NCBI RefSeq assembly: GCF_008632955.1
Contig: NZ_CP043959.1
Coordinates: 2,480,001-2,544,000 of the forward strand
Length of the DNA stretch: 64,000 nucleotides
Source: Streptomyces tendae
Lineage (GTDB): Bacteria > Actinomycetota > Actinomycetes > Streptomycetales > Streptomycetaceae
Reading direction: 5' to 3'
Shown here: positions 37,108 through 45,201 of the stretch, piece after piece
How the letters are laid out: each line of letters starts with the position of its first letter
How positions within the stretch are numbered: position 1 is the stretch's first letter
Position numbers and translations under genes: made by a program
Notes under the pieces: generated by a model
What the model saw: only the letters and a program-made list of their open reading frames with translations
What the model was told of the DNA's origin: nothing
Databases searched by the model: none

Positions 37108-37906
37108 GCGGTCCCCACCCCCGCCTCGGTCCGCTTCCCTTCCCACACGGCCCACGGGCGGTCGCCCCGGGCGTAGGCCTCGTCGAGCGCGGCCTTTTCC
37201 TTCACGGTGTCGGTCGGCTTCCAGAAGCCGCGGTGCTGGTGCGCCACCAGTCTGCCCTGCTTGGCCAGTTGGGCGCATCCGTCGGCGACCAGGTCCCCGT
37301 TCTCCGGGATGTGGTCGAAGACCTCCTGGCGCAGCACGAAGTAGCCGCCGTTCTCCCACAGCGGCAGCTCGCTCACCGGGGTGATGCCGCCCACCAGGCC
37401 GTCCTCGCCCAGCTCGACGCAGTGGAACGAGGACTGCGGCGGGACCACCATCATCGACGCGCCGGCGTCCCTGCGGGAGAACCGGTCGATCATCTCCGGG
37501 AGCGGGGCGTCCGTGAGGACGTCCGCGTAGTTGGCGAGGAACATCTCGTCGCCGTCCAGATGGTGCCGTACCCGGCGCAGCCGCTCACCGATCGGCGACT
37601 CGATGCCGGTCTGCGCGAAGGTGATGGTCCAGTCCGCGATGTCGGTGGACAGCAGCTCCGTCCGCCCGCCGCGCAGCACGAAGTCGTTGGACGTGGTCTC
37701 CTCGTAGTTGAGGAAGAAGTCCTTGATGTGGTGCGCCCGTAGCCCAGGCACAGGATGAACTCCTTGTGCCCGAAGTGCGCGTAGTAGCGCATCACGTGCC
37801 AGATCAGCGGGCGCGGGCCGACCATCGCCATAGGTTTGGGCACGTCGTCGGAGGCCCCGGCGCGCATGCGCAGCCCGTAACCGCCGCAGAACAGTACGAC
37901 CTTCAT
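37104..37906 (-). pseudogene. glucose-1-phosphate cytidylyltransferase-like nucleotidyltransferase, one frameshift
   Basis: The start KVVLFCGGYGLRMR (with the sugar nucleotidyltransferase signature) and VPKPMAMVGPRPLIWHVMRY lie in one frame. After CLGYG the family continues as HHIKDFFLNYEE in another frame and on to the end (FWKPTDTVKEKAALDE). One missing G in the run at 37736-37738 restores a 267-residue protein, the usual length of RfbF-like enzymes that make CDP-glucose from glucose-1-phosphate and CTP. It would start the deoxy-sugar branch used by the adjacent epimerase, C-methyltransferase and RmlC-like enzyme. The start overlaps the previous gene as ATGA. Confidence 0.83.
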
Positions 37907-39138
37907 CGCTCGACCTCGACAATGCTCAGTTCCGGGATGGGGAAGACCAGCCGGCCGCCCCACTCGTGCACGAAGGACAGCTGCTCGACCAGCTCGGCCC
38001 GCAGGTTCCAGGGCAGCACCAGCACGTAGTCCGGCCGGTCGGCGGCGATCCGGTCGGGCGGCAGGATCGGGATGCGGGTGCCCGGGGTGTACCGGCCGTG
38101 CTTGTAGGGGTTGCGGTCCACCGTGTACGGCAGCAGGTCGGGCCGGACGCCGCAGTGGTTGAGCAGGGTGTTGCCCTTGCCCGGGGCGCCGTACCCGACG
38201 ACCGTTCTGCCGTCCTCCGCCGCTTCGATCAGGAACCGCAGCAGGTCCCGGCGCACCTTGGCCACCCGGGCGGAGAACTCGGTGTACCCGGACAGCTCCT
38301 GGAGCCCGGCGGCCTTCTCCCGGGCCAGGACGTCGGCCACCCGCCTGCCGGGCTCGCCGGCCACCTCGTCGGGACGGGCCCACAGCCGCAGCGAACCGCC
38401 GTGCGTGGGCAGCAGCTCCACGTCCACCAGCGTCAGCCCGCCGCTCGCCAGCGCCCGGATCGCGGACGCGACCGTGTAGTACTGGAAGTGCTCGTGGTAG
38501 ATCGTGTCGTACTGGTTCTCCTCGATCAGGGTGAGCAGGTGCTGCACCTCGATCGACACCCAGCCGTCGTCGGCGACCAGCGCGCGCAGCCCCTTGGTGA
38601 ACCCGATGACGTCGGGGATGTGCGCGTACACGTTGTTGGCCACCACCAGGTCGGCCGGGCCGTGCTCGGCGCGCACGGCGGCGCCGGTGTCCGGGCTGAG
38701 GAACTCCGTCACCGTGGGCACCCCCGCGTCCCGCGCCGCGGCGCCGACGTTCACCGACGGCTCGACGCCGAGGCAGCGGATGCCGCGCTCGACCACGTGC
38801 CGCAGGAGATAGCCGTCGTTGCTCGCCACCTCGACCACGAAGGAGTCGCCGCCGAGGCCCAGCCGTGCCGCCGTGTCCGCCACGAAGGTGCGCGCGTGCT
38901 CCACCCAGGAGGAGGAGTACGACGAGAAGTACGCGTACTCGCTGAACGTGTCCTCCGGCGTGATCAGCGGCGGGATCTGCGCCAGCCAGCAGTCGGTGCA
39001 CACCCGCAGGTGCAGCGGGTACGCCGGTTCCGGCGCGTCGAGCTGCTCCGCCGCGAGAAAACTCTCGCACGGCGGGGTGGCCCCCAGGTCGACGACGCTC
39101 TCCAGCGCCGTCGAACCGCACAGTCGGCAACGTGTCAT
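37903..39138 (-). CDS. sugar C-methyltransferase (TylCIII/NovU type)
   Basis: A 411-residue SAM-dependent C-methyltransferase. The N-terminal zinc-finger-like part has CRLCGS at the start and CTDCWLAQIP (about 47), followed by a SAM domain with VVEVASNDGYLLRHV and the catalytic HEHFQYY (about 217, YHEHF), and a C-terminal Methyltransf_14-like part with GYGAPGKGNTLLN. These enzymes put a methyl branch on C-3 of a keto-deoxy-sugar nucleotide. The neighbouring cytidylyltransferase, epimerase and 3,5-epimerase therefore suggest a branched deoxy-sugar in the polymer. Both junctions overlap as ATGA. Confidence 0.9.
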   Translation of the reverse strand: MTRCRLCGSTALESVVDLGATPPCESFLAAEQLDAPEPAYPLHLRVCTDCWLAQIPPLITPEDTFSEYAYFSSYSSSWVEHARTFVADTAARLGLGGDSFVVEVASNDGYLLRHVVERGIRCLGVEPSVNVGAAARDAGVPTVTEFLSPDTGAAVRAEHGPADLVVANNVYAHIPDVIGFTKGLRALVADDGWVSIEVQHLLTLIEENQYDTIYHEHFQYYTVASAIRALASGGLTLVDVELLPTHGGSLRLWARPDEVAGEPGRRVADVLAREKAAGLQELSGYTEFSARVAKVRRDLLRFLIEAAEDGRTVVGYGAPGKGNTLLNHCGVRPDLLPYTVDRNPYKHGRYTPGTRIPILPPDRIAADRPDYVLVLPWNLRAELVEQLSFVHEWGGRLVFPIPELSIVEVER

Positions 39139-40409
39139 CTGTTTCCCCCATCCCGCTCGCGCAGGTCCCCCCGGCGCGAGTCCGTCTGCGTCTCCCCGCG
39201 TGACGGGCCGTCCGCCCCGCCGTGTCCCGCGATCGCGGCGCGGTACCCCTCCACCAGGCGCTCCAGCCCGACCTCCGGGCTGAACCCCCGCTCGTAACGG
39301 AGCCGGGCCGCCCGGCCCATCTCCTGGTTGTGGCCGCCCTCGGCGGTGACCCGGCGCAGCGCGGCGGCCAGCGACGCGGCGTCGCCCGGCCGGTGCAGCA
39401 GCCCGGTCGCCCCGTCCTCCACCAGCTCGGTGAAGGCGCCGTGTCCCGAGGCGACGGCCGGCACCCCCGCCGCCATCGCCTCCACCACGACCAGGCCGAA
39501 CGCCTCCTGCCACGTGGACGGGGCCACCACGGCCACCGCCTCCGCCACGGCCCGCCGGCACCGCACCCGGTCGTACAGGCCGACGTAACGCACGTCGTCC
39601 CGGCCCGCCGCCCAGGCCGCCACCTCCGCCTCCAGCGGGCCCGTGCCGGCGATCACCAGCGGCACGCCCACCCCGCCGGCGGCGGTGAGCTCGTCCCACG
39701 CGGCCATCAGCAGCCGCACGCCCTTCACCTCCGCGAGCCGCCCCAGGTACAGCAGGTGCTCGCCCGGGCCGGTGCGGCGCACGTCCGTCTCCGGCACGAA
39801 GTTGTGCTTCACCACGAGCCGTCCGGCCGGCATCCCGGCGCCCACCAGCACCTCGCGCTGCGCCGCCGAGATGCAGAAGAACCGTTCCACACCCGACCAC
39901 CACCGCCGCCGGTTGACCGACAGGCTCACCGCCAGCGGCACCGTGGCCAGGCTGCTGCCCCGGTAACAGCCGTGCCGGACGGCGGGCAGCGGCGCCCGGC
40001 CCACGCACGCGGTGCACGGCGAGCCGTCCCGGTGCAGCGTGCCCGGCGGACACACCTGGGTGTAGTTGTGCAGCGTGGCCACGGCCGGCACGCCCGCGTC
40101 CGCGCACGCGGCCAGCACCGCCGGTGACAACAGCGGGAAGACGTTGTGGAGGTGCACCACGTCCGGCCGCTCGGCGCGCAGCCGCTCGGCCAGCCGGGCG
40201 CGCACCGCAGGGTTCCACGGCACCAGCAGCGGGATCGCCGCCTTGGCGGGCAGCGAGCGGGCGGCGATGTCGTCGCTGCGCCGCTCGAACACCCCGACCC
40301 GGTGGCCGGCCTCCCGCAGCAGTGCCACCTCCTGGTCGACGACCTTGTTCTCCCCGCTCGGCTGCGCCGACGCGTAGCGGTTGTGCACCACCATGACGTG
40401 CATGCTCAC
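39135..40409 (-). CDS. family 4 glycosyltransferase
   Basis: A 424-residue GT-B fold glycosyltransferase. The N-terminal half has VVHNRYASAQPSGENKVVDQ (about 6-25) and VVHLHNVFPLLSP. The donor-binding half has LLYLGRLAEVKGVRLLMAAW and the motif PSTWQEAFGLVVVEAMAAG with the conserved Glu pair. It would act on the lipid-linked oligosaccharide in the cytoplasm. The start is GTG 40409 (GTGA overlap, GGAGG four bases ahead) or ATG 40403, two codons on. A cysteine cluster (CPPGTLHRDGSPCTACVG) in the middle is common in this subfamily. Confidence 0.88.
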   Translation of the reverse strand: MSMHVMVVHNRYASAQPSGENKVVDQEVALLREAGHRVGVFERRSDDIAARSLPAKAAIPLLVPWNPAVRARLAERLRAERPDVVHLHNVFPLLSPAVLAACADAGVPAVATLHNYTQVCPPGTLHRDGSPCTACVGRAPLPAVRHGCYRGSSLATVPLAVSLSVNRRRWWSGVERFFCISAAQREVLVGAGMPAGRLVVKHNFVPETDVRRTGPGEHLLYLGRLAEVKGVRLLMAAWDELTAAGGVGVPLVIAGTGPLEAEVAAWAAGRDDVRYVGLYDRVRCRRAVAEAVAVVAPSTWQEAFGLVVVEAMAAGVPAVASGHGAFTELVEDGATGLLHRPGDAASLAAALRRVTAEGGHNQEMGRAARLRYERGFSPEVGLERLVEGYRAAIAGHGGADGPSRGETQTDSRRGDLRERDGGNR

Positions 40410-41653
40410 GCCACCTCCGTTCCGGGGACGGGCCGTGGAACGGCCCGTCGGGCGGGTTCCGGCGCCTGTGGTCCGGTCGGGGGCGCGGGCGGGGCGGCGA
40501 CGGGTGCCACCAGCAGCGAGGCCGCCACCGCCAGGTGCAGCAGGTACGGCGAGGCGTCGCCCAGCCCCGCCTCGGTGTACGACGCGATCCCGCAGTAGCT
40601 GATGAGGAACAGCGCGCAGGCCCGCGCGAGCGACGGCGGGCGCAGCAGCGCGACCGCGCCCAGCACCAGCACGAACCCCGCCACCAGTCCCACGCCCAGC
40701 AGTCCCTGCTCGTGGTAGACCGCCAGCCAGCTGTTGTCGATGGGCAGCCCGTCGAACGACTTGTCCCCGAGCCCCACACCGAACAGCTGCTCCGCGCCCG
40801 TCCGGGGCGCGTCCAGCAGCGCCTCCCACACCTTGGCGCGACCGGTGAGGCTGGAGAAGTTCTCCTCGGTCTGCCCGCGCAGGAACCACGCCTGCAGCAG
40901 GGACCCGAACGCCACCGCGGCGACGGCCGCGCACAGCACCGCCCAGCCGAACCAGCGGCGGGCGGCGGCACTGGTCAGCACCATCGAGCCGATCGCCACG
41001 ACCAGTCCGGCCAGCAGTCCGATCGTGGCCGTGCGGGTGTGGGTGAGGGCGAGCAGCGCCAGTGACGGCACGATCACCAGCGCGGCGCTCCGGCGGTCCG
41101 TACGGCCGCCCAGGAGCAGCAGCACGGCGAGCCCGACGACCACCGCCGCGTACTGCCCGATCTGCGGCGGGGTCAGCGGCCACAGCGCCCCCACCAGCCG
41201 GCCGCCGTAGAGGTCGGGCAGCGCGGCGCCGGGCGACACCAGCAGTCCGGCCGCCACCGAGCACAGGACCACGAAGTACATCCGGATGTGGTGCCGTACG
41301 AACGTCGTGGAACCGTCCCACCAGCGGCTGAGCAGCCACAGCGTGGCGACGAACACCGCCAGCCGCCCGCAGCGGAACAGTGCCCCGAGACCCGCGCTCA
41401 GGTCCGCGCTGGAGATCAGGCTCGGCACCAGCAGCAGGCTGAGCAGCAGCAGGAAGGCGCTGGCCCGCACTCGCAGCCGGAGGTTGACGGCGAGCGCCAG
41501 CGCGAACGCGGCGACCAGCGCGCCCATGGTCACCATCTGGATGAGGGACCGGGGCAGCGGCACGATCGTCTCCGCCCCGGTGGAACCGAGGGTGTTGAGG
41601 ACCAGCAGCCCCCACACCGTCCCCACCGTCCGCGGCGTCGGTCCGGCACGCAT
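40406..41653 (-). CDS. O-antigen ligase/polymerase-like membrane protein (Wzy-type)
   Basis: A 415-residue membrane protein with 10 or more hydrophobic segments and a long external loop. Examples are WGLLVLNTLG, AFLLLLSLLLVPSLI and AAVVVGLAVLLLLGG. Toward the C-terminus is the family-type segment LFGVGLGDKSFDGLPIDNSW followed by LLGVGLVAGFVLVLGAVALL. It is predicted to polymerise repeat units outside the membrane. The ATG at 41653 is one base behind the stop of the beta-helix gene. Members are poorly conserved, so the role rests on topology and context. Confidence 0.82.
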   Translation of the reverse strand: MRAGPTPRTVGTVWGLLVLNTLGSTGAETIVPLPRSLIQMVTMGALVAAFALALAVNLRLRVRASAFLLLLSLLLVPSLISSADLSAGLGALFRCGRLAVFVATLWLLSRWWDGSTTFVRHHIRMYFVVLCSVAAGLLVSPGAALPDLYGGRLVGALWPLTPPQIGQYAAVVVGLAVLLLLGGRTDRRSAALVIVPSLALLALTHTRTATIGLLAGLVVAIGSMVLTSAAARRWFGWAVLCAAVAAVAFGSLLQAWFLRGQTEENFSSLTGRAKVWEALLDAPRTGAEQLFGVGLGDKSFDGLPIDNSWLAVYHEQGLLGVGLVAGFVLVLGAVALLRPPSLARACALFLISYCGIASYTEAGLGDASPYLLHLAVAASLLVAPVAAPPAPPTGPQAPEPARRAVPRPVPGTEVA

Positions 41654-41654
41654 C

Positions 41655-43247
41655 TCAACCACCGTCCCCGTCGCGCAGGGTGCTGCCCGTGTCCTGCCGG
41701 TACGGCGCGCCCTGCCAGCCGGCGAAGTCGAGGACCCGGCTGACGTCCTGGGCGACGAACGCCCACGGCCCGACGTAGACGTTGTCGTGCCAGCGGTTGC
41801 GCTGCCGCAGGGTGACCGCCTCGGCCACCCGCTCGCCCTGGTACGGCGACCAGTCCGGGTAGGTGCCGTAGTTGGCGAGCACCGCCATGCGGTCGCACAG
41901 CCGCGCGCAGTCCACCACCGACTTGTCCAGCAGGAAGCGGTTGTGGTGGATGTCCACCCGCTGGGTCCGCCACCGGCAGTCGGAGTACAGCGGCGCGGAG
42001 GCGATCCCCGGCCGAGCGCACCGGTCGATGTCCTCCACCAGCAGCGTGCAGTCGCCCGAGGAGGTGTTGGCGGGGCTGTTGCAGAACCGGTCGGCGTTCT
42101 CCCACAGGGTGATCGCGTTCCAGTTGTCCTCGAAGAGGTTGCCACTGATCTCGAAGCGGTCGGTGCGCGCCTTCACGCGGGGTTCGCCGCCGGACTCCGA
42201 CACGTAGACGGTGGCGAACGGGAAGCTGTCGCCGCGCTCGGCGGACCGGCGGCCCTCGACCCAGTTGTTGCGCCGGATGGTGTTGTCCCGGACCACCGCG
42301 TTGTAGCTGGTCTCGTAGATCAGCGCGGCCCCGTCGTTGCCCTCCAGGACGTTGCCCTCGATCACGAAGTCGTTGTTGTTGGTGTCCGCCCACAGGCCCG
42401 TGCCGCGGTTGTCGTGCACCCAGTTGCCGCGCACGTCGGCGCCGTCCACGGCCCAGAACTTGACGCCTCCGGTGCAGCCGCAGCCGGGCCGCTTCCGCTC
42501 CCAGTCGTGCCGGTTGTTGTCGGTGATCTCGTTGCCCTCCAGCACCAGATCACGCAACTGCCCCGACCCTTTGTACGCGTTCATGCCGTACTGCCCGTTG
42601 CCGCGCAGGCAGCTGGACCGCACCTGCTGACCGGAGCCGGCCATCAGTCCGGCGCCGGAGTTGAACTGGATCCTGGAGTGCTCGATCACCCAGCCGTCGG
42701 CCGAGTCGTGGTTGACCACGCCCTCGTCGTGCGGCGCGACGAACCCCTGCACGGTCAGGTGCGAGAGGGTGACGGCCCGCGCGGTGCCGCCGAAGGCGTA
42801 CTGGTTGGTGCGGCGGCCGTCGAGCACCGCGCCCGGCGCGCCGACGTACGTGTTGCCCTCCTTGGGCACGACCTGGGCGTAACGGTCGGCGTCGAGACGG
42901 TGTCTGCCGGGCCGGAGCCAGAACGTGGTGCCGGCCGGGCTCGCCTTGGTCTTCGCGGCCAGGTCGCCCGGGACGGCCGCGTCGACGGTCACCGCCCCGG
43001 ACGGTGCCTTCGCCGGCCCGGTGGCCGGCTTGGCACACACCCGCGCCACGGCCCGGGACGGCTCCGCGGAGTCCTCCGGCTGCGTCCTCGCGTCCGGCCT
43101 CGTGGTGCCGTTCGTGCGCGGTGTGGCGTCCGGCTCGCTGTCGCAGCCGGTGGTCACCAGCAGGGCCAGTGCCAGTGCGGCCGCGGCCGTCCAGCGCCGC
43201 GGCCCTCCCCGGGCGCGGCGCACGCTTCCTCCTCCGCGGAGACCCAT
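41655..43247 (-). CDS. right-handed beta-helix lipoprotein
   Basis: A 530-residue exported protein. The basic start and hydrophobic stretch (RWTAAAALALALLVTTGC) end in a lipobox with Cys35, so it should be anchored to the outer face of the membrane. After a disordered linker (to about 80) come repeated NxW/NxF-type rungs (NSGAGLMAG, GNWVHDNRGTGLWADTNNND, RNNWVEG, GNLFEDNWNAITLW) of a parallel beta-helix, the fold of pectate lyases, mannuronan epimerases and related enzymes. Several paired cysteines are present. Beside a heparinase-like gene and an AlgD-like dehydrogenase it could be a polymer lyase or C5-epimerase. The catalytic residues cannot be assigned. Confidence 0.75.
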   Translation of the reverse strand: MGLRGGGSVRRARGGPRRWTAAAALALALLVTTGCDSEPDATPRTNGTTRPDARTQPEDSAEPSRAVARVCAKPATGPAKAPSGAVTVDAAVPGDLAAKTKASPAGTTFWLRPGRHRLDADRYAQVVPKEGNTYVGAPGAVLDGRRTNQYAFGGTARAVTLSHLTVQGFVAPHDEGVVNHDSADGWVIEHSRIQFNSGAGLMAGSGQQVRSSCLRGNGQYGMNAYKGSGQLRDLVLEGNEITDNNRHDWERKRPGCGCTGGVKFWAVDGADVRGNWVHDNRGTGLWADTNNNDFVIEGNVLEGNDGAALIYETSYNAVVRDNTIRRNNWVEGRRSAERGDSFPFATVYVSESGGEPRVKARTDRFEISGNLFEDNWNAITLWENADRFCNSPANTSSGDCTLLVEDIDRCARPGIASAPLYSDCRWRTQRVDIHHNRFLLDKSVVDCARLCDRMAVLANYGTYPDWSPYQGERVAEAVTLRQRNRWHDNVYVGPWAFVAQDVSRVLDFAGWQGAPYRQDTGSTLRDGDGG

Positions 43248-43257
43248 CGCAGACCCC

Positions 43258-45201
43258 CTAGCCGCCGAACCCGAGGACGGTGGTGAACTCGGCCGTCCCG
43301 TCGGCGCGTCCGCTGCCGACCAGCGTGGTGCTCGGCTCCTTGCGGCCGAAGCCGGGGGAGTACCAGCCGAGCGGCGGGTCGCTCTCGCCGCGGTGCGCGC
43401 GCCAGACCAGACCGGCCGGCAGGTCGAGCGTCGCCGAGCGCGGCTCGCCGTCCCGGTCCCAGGTGAGCCGCGCCCGGTGCCCCTCCAACTGCGCCGTGAC
43501 CGCCGGTCCGAGGTGGAACGCCAGCCGCACCTTCCGGCGGTCGCCGCTCACCGTGTCGACCACCCTCACCTCCGCGCTGTCGTGCACCACTTCCACCTGC
43601 CGCCGGTGGGTCAGCGGCAGATACCCGTCGTGCTCGGCGCACCAGCGGGCCGCCCGCGTGCCGGAGGTGTCCACGGCCAGCACCTGGGTGCGGGCGTGCC
43701 GGGTCCACAGGAACGGCCCGCCGGAGATCGACTGGTCGCGGCCGTCCGCCTCGAGCGTGTTGTGGCCGAGTGTCGAGCGGAAGTAGCTCCGCCACCGGGG
43801 CTCGCCGTGGTAGCAGTACGTGCCCGGGTCGGCCAGCACGTCCACCCCGTCGTGCCGCACCTCCACGGACAGCGCGTCCGCGTGGGCGTGCGCCGCGATC
43901 GACAGGAAGCCGTGCGGCCCGCCGTCGCAGCGGCACCAGATCTCCCCGGGACCCCGCAGCACGGTGAGTCCCGCGTCCGCGAAGTGCGCCGGCCGGCTCA
44001 CCGGACGCGCCACCGTCGCCCCGTACGGCCGGACCAGCGAGGTCAGCAGCGGGGTGCGGACGTCGGTGCCGGACACCCGCGGCCACCAGTCGAGCCGGCC
44101 GAACACGGCCTCCCCGGTGGCCAGCAGCGACCCCCAGCGGTCGGTGCCCGCGCCGTCCACGACCAGCCCGTGCCCGTCGTCCGCGTCCCCCTGGCGGGGC
44201 GGACGCAGCCGGTTGTCGACGACGGCCGCGAGCGCGTCCGTCATCCGCAGCAGCACCAGCCGCACCGTCGCCGGGACCCCGGCGCCCGCCGCGTCCGCCT
44301 CGGCCAGCGCGGCCAGACCCAGCTCCAGGACCAGCCCGTGGTACTCGGTCGCCAGCTCACGGTTGAGCCCCGACAGGAAGGTGTTGGCGCGCAGGTGCCG
44401 GTCGAGGTCGCGCAGCGCGTCCGCCCGCCACCGGGGCGAGTACGGGAACCAGTCGAACGCGCAGGAGGCGGCGAGCTGCCCGGCGGCCTCGGCGACGGCG
44501 TGGTTGTTCGCCGACGACCCCCGGCTGGGGAAGGCGGCCAGCCAGCGCTGGTGGTGCCAGATCTGGTCCAGCGCCACCGGGTTCTCCTCGAACAGCGCGG
44601 GCGCGCCCGCCCAGCCGTCCAGCAGCCGGCGGACCCACACCCACGACACCAGGCGGATGCCCAGCTCGATGCCGCTGACCCAGTGCACGCCCCGTAGCGG
44701 CGGGTTGGCCTCCCACCAGGACCGCAGATGCGCGGCCACCCGCTCCGCGTACCGGTCGTCGCCGGTGAGCGCGTACGCGGCGGCCAGCACCGTCAGGTAC
44801 TGGTGCCGGGACGGCTCCCAGATCTGCTTGATGTCACCGACCGCGTCCTCGTCGCGGTACGGCACGTCGAAGGCGTACCCGAGCGGGGCCCGGCGGCCGG
44901 TCCTCGGGTCGAACTGCCAGTCCGGGCCGGCCATGTCGTCGCGGGTCACCCCGAAGTACTCGGCCTGCCCGGCCATCAGCCGGTCCGCCTCGGCGACCAG
45001 TCGCTTCACCGCGTCCGGCGCCACCGCGCCGAGCGCGTCCGCCGGCAGCACGGCCGTGAACCGGGCGCCGCTCACCGGCGGCCGTCCGGGCACCCCCGAC
45101 CGCCACCGCCGGCGGCGCACCGCGTCGGCCGCCCGGCCGCCGGCCTCCCGCGGCCCCATCCGGGACAGCCGCCGCAGGTACCACCCCGCGCTCATGGTCA
45201 T
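43258..45201 (-). CDS. heparinase II/III-family (alginate-lyase-fold) protein
   Basis: A 647-residue protein with an N-terminal alpha-toroid (about 1-330, HWVSGIELGIRLVSWVWVRR, SSANNHAVAEAAG) and a C-terminal Heparinase_II/III domain with HAHADALSVEVRHDGVDVLA and DPGTYCYHGEPRWRSYFRST, then GHNTLEADG. The Asn-His-Tyr/His group of such polysaccharide lyases is visible. No signal peptide is seen, so it may be cytoplasmic or exported another way. In uronic-acid exopolysaccharide clusters these proteins occur beside a bi-domain oxidoreductase and AsnB, exactly as here. They are thought to modify the lipid-linked chain rather than simply degrade it; that role is not proven. ATGA overlap with the upstream gene. 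Confidence 0.85.
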   Translation of the reverse strand: MTMSAGWYLRRLSRMGPREAGGRAADAVRRRRWRSGVPGRPPVSGARFTAVLPADALGAVAPDAVKRLVAEADRLMAGQAEYFGVTRDDMAGPDWQFDPRTGRRAPLGYAFDVPYRDEDAVGDIKQIWEPSRHQYLTVLAAAYALTGDDRYAERVAAHLRSWWEANPPLRGVHWVSGIELGIRLVSWVWVRRLLDGWAGAPALFEENPVALDQIWHHQRWLAAFPSRGSSANNHAVAEAAGQLAASCAFDWFPYSPRWRADALRDLDRHLRANTFLSGLNRELATEYHGLVLELGLAALAEADAAGAGVPATVRLVLLRMTDALAAVVDNRLRPPRQGDADDGHGLVVDGAGTDRWGSLLATGEAVFGRLDWWPRVSGTDVRTPLLTSLVRPYGATVARPVSRPAHFADAGLTVLRGPGEIWCRCDGGPHGFLSIAAHAHADALSVEVRHDGVDVLADPGTYCYHGEPRWRSYFRSTLGHNTLEADGRDQSISGGPFLWTRHARTQVLAVDTSGTRAARWCAEHDGYLPLTHRRQVEVVHDSAEVRVVDTVSGDRRKVRLAFHLGPAVTAQLEGHRARLTWDRDGEPRSATLDLPAGLVWRAHRGESDPPLGWYSPGFGRKEPSTTLVGSGRADGTAEFTTVLGFGG

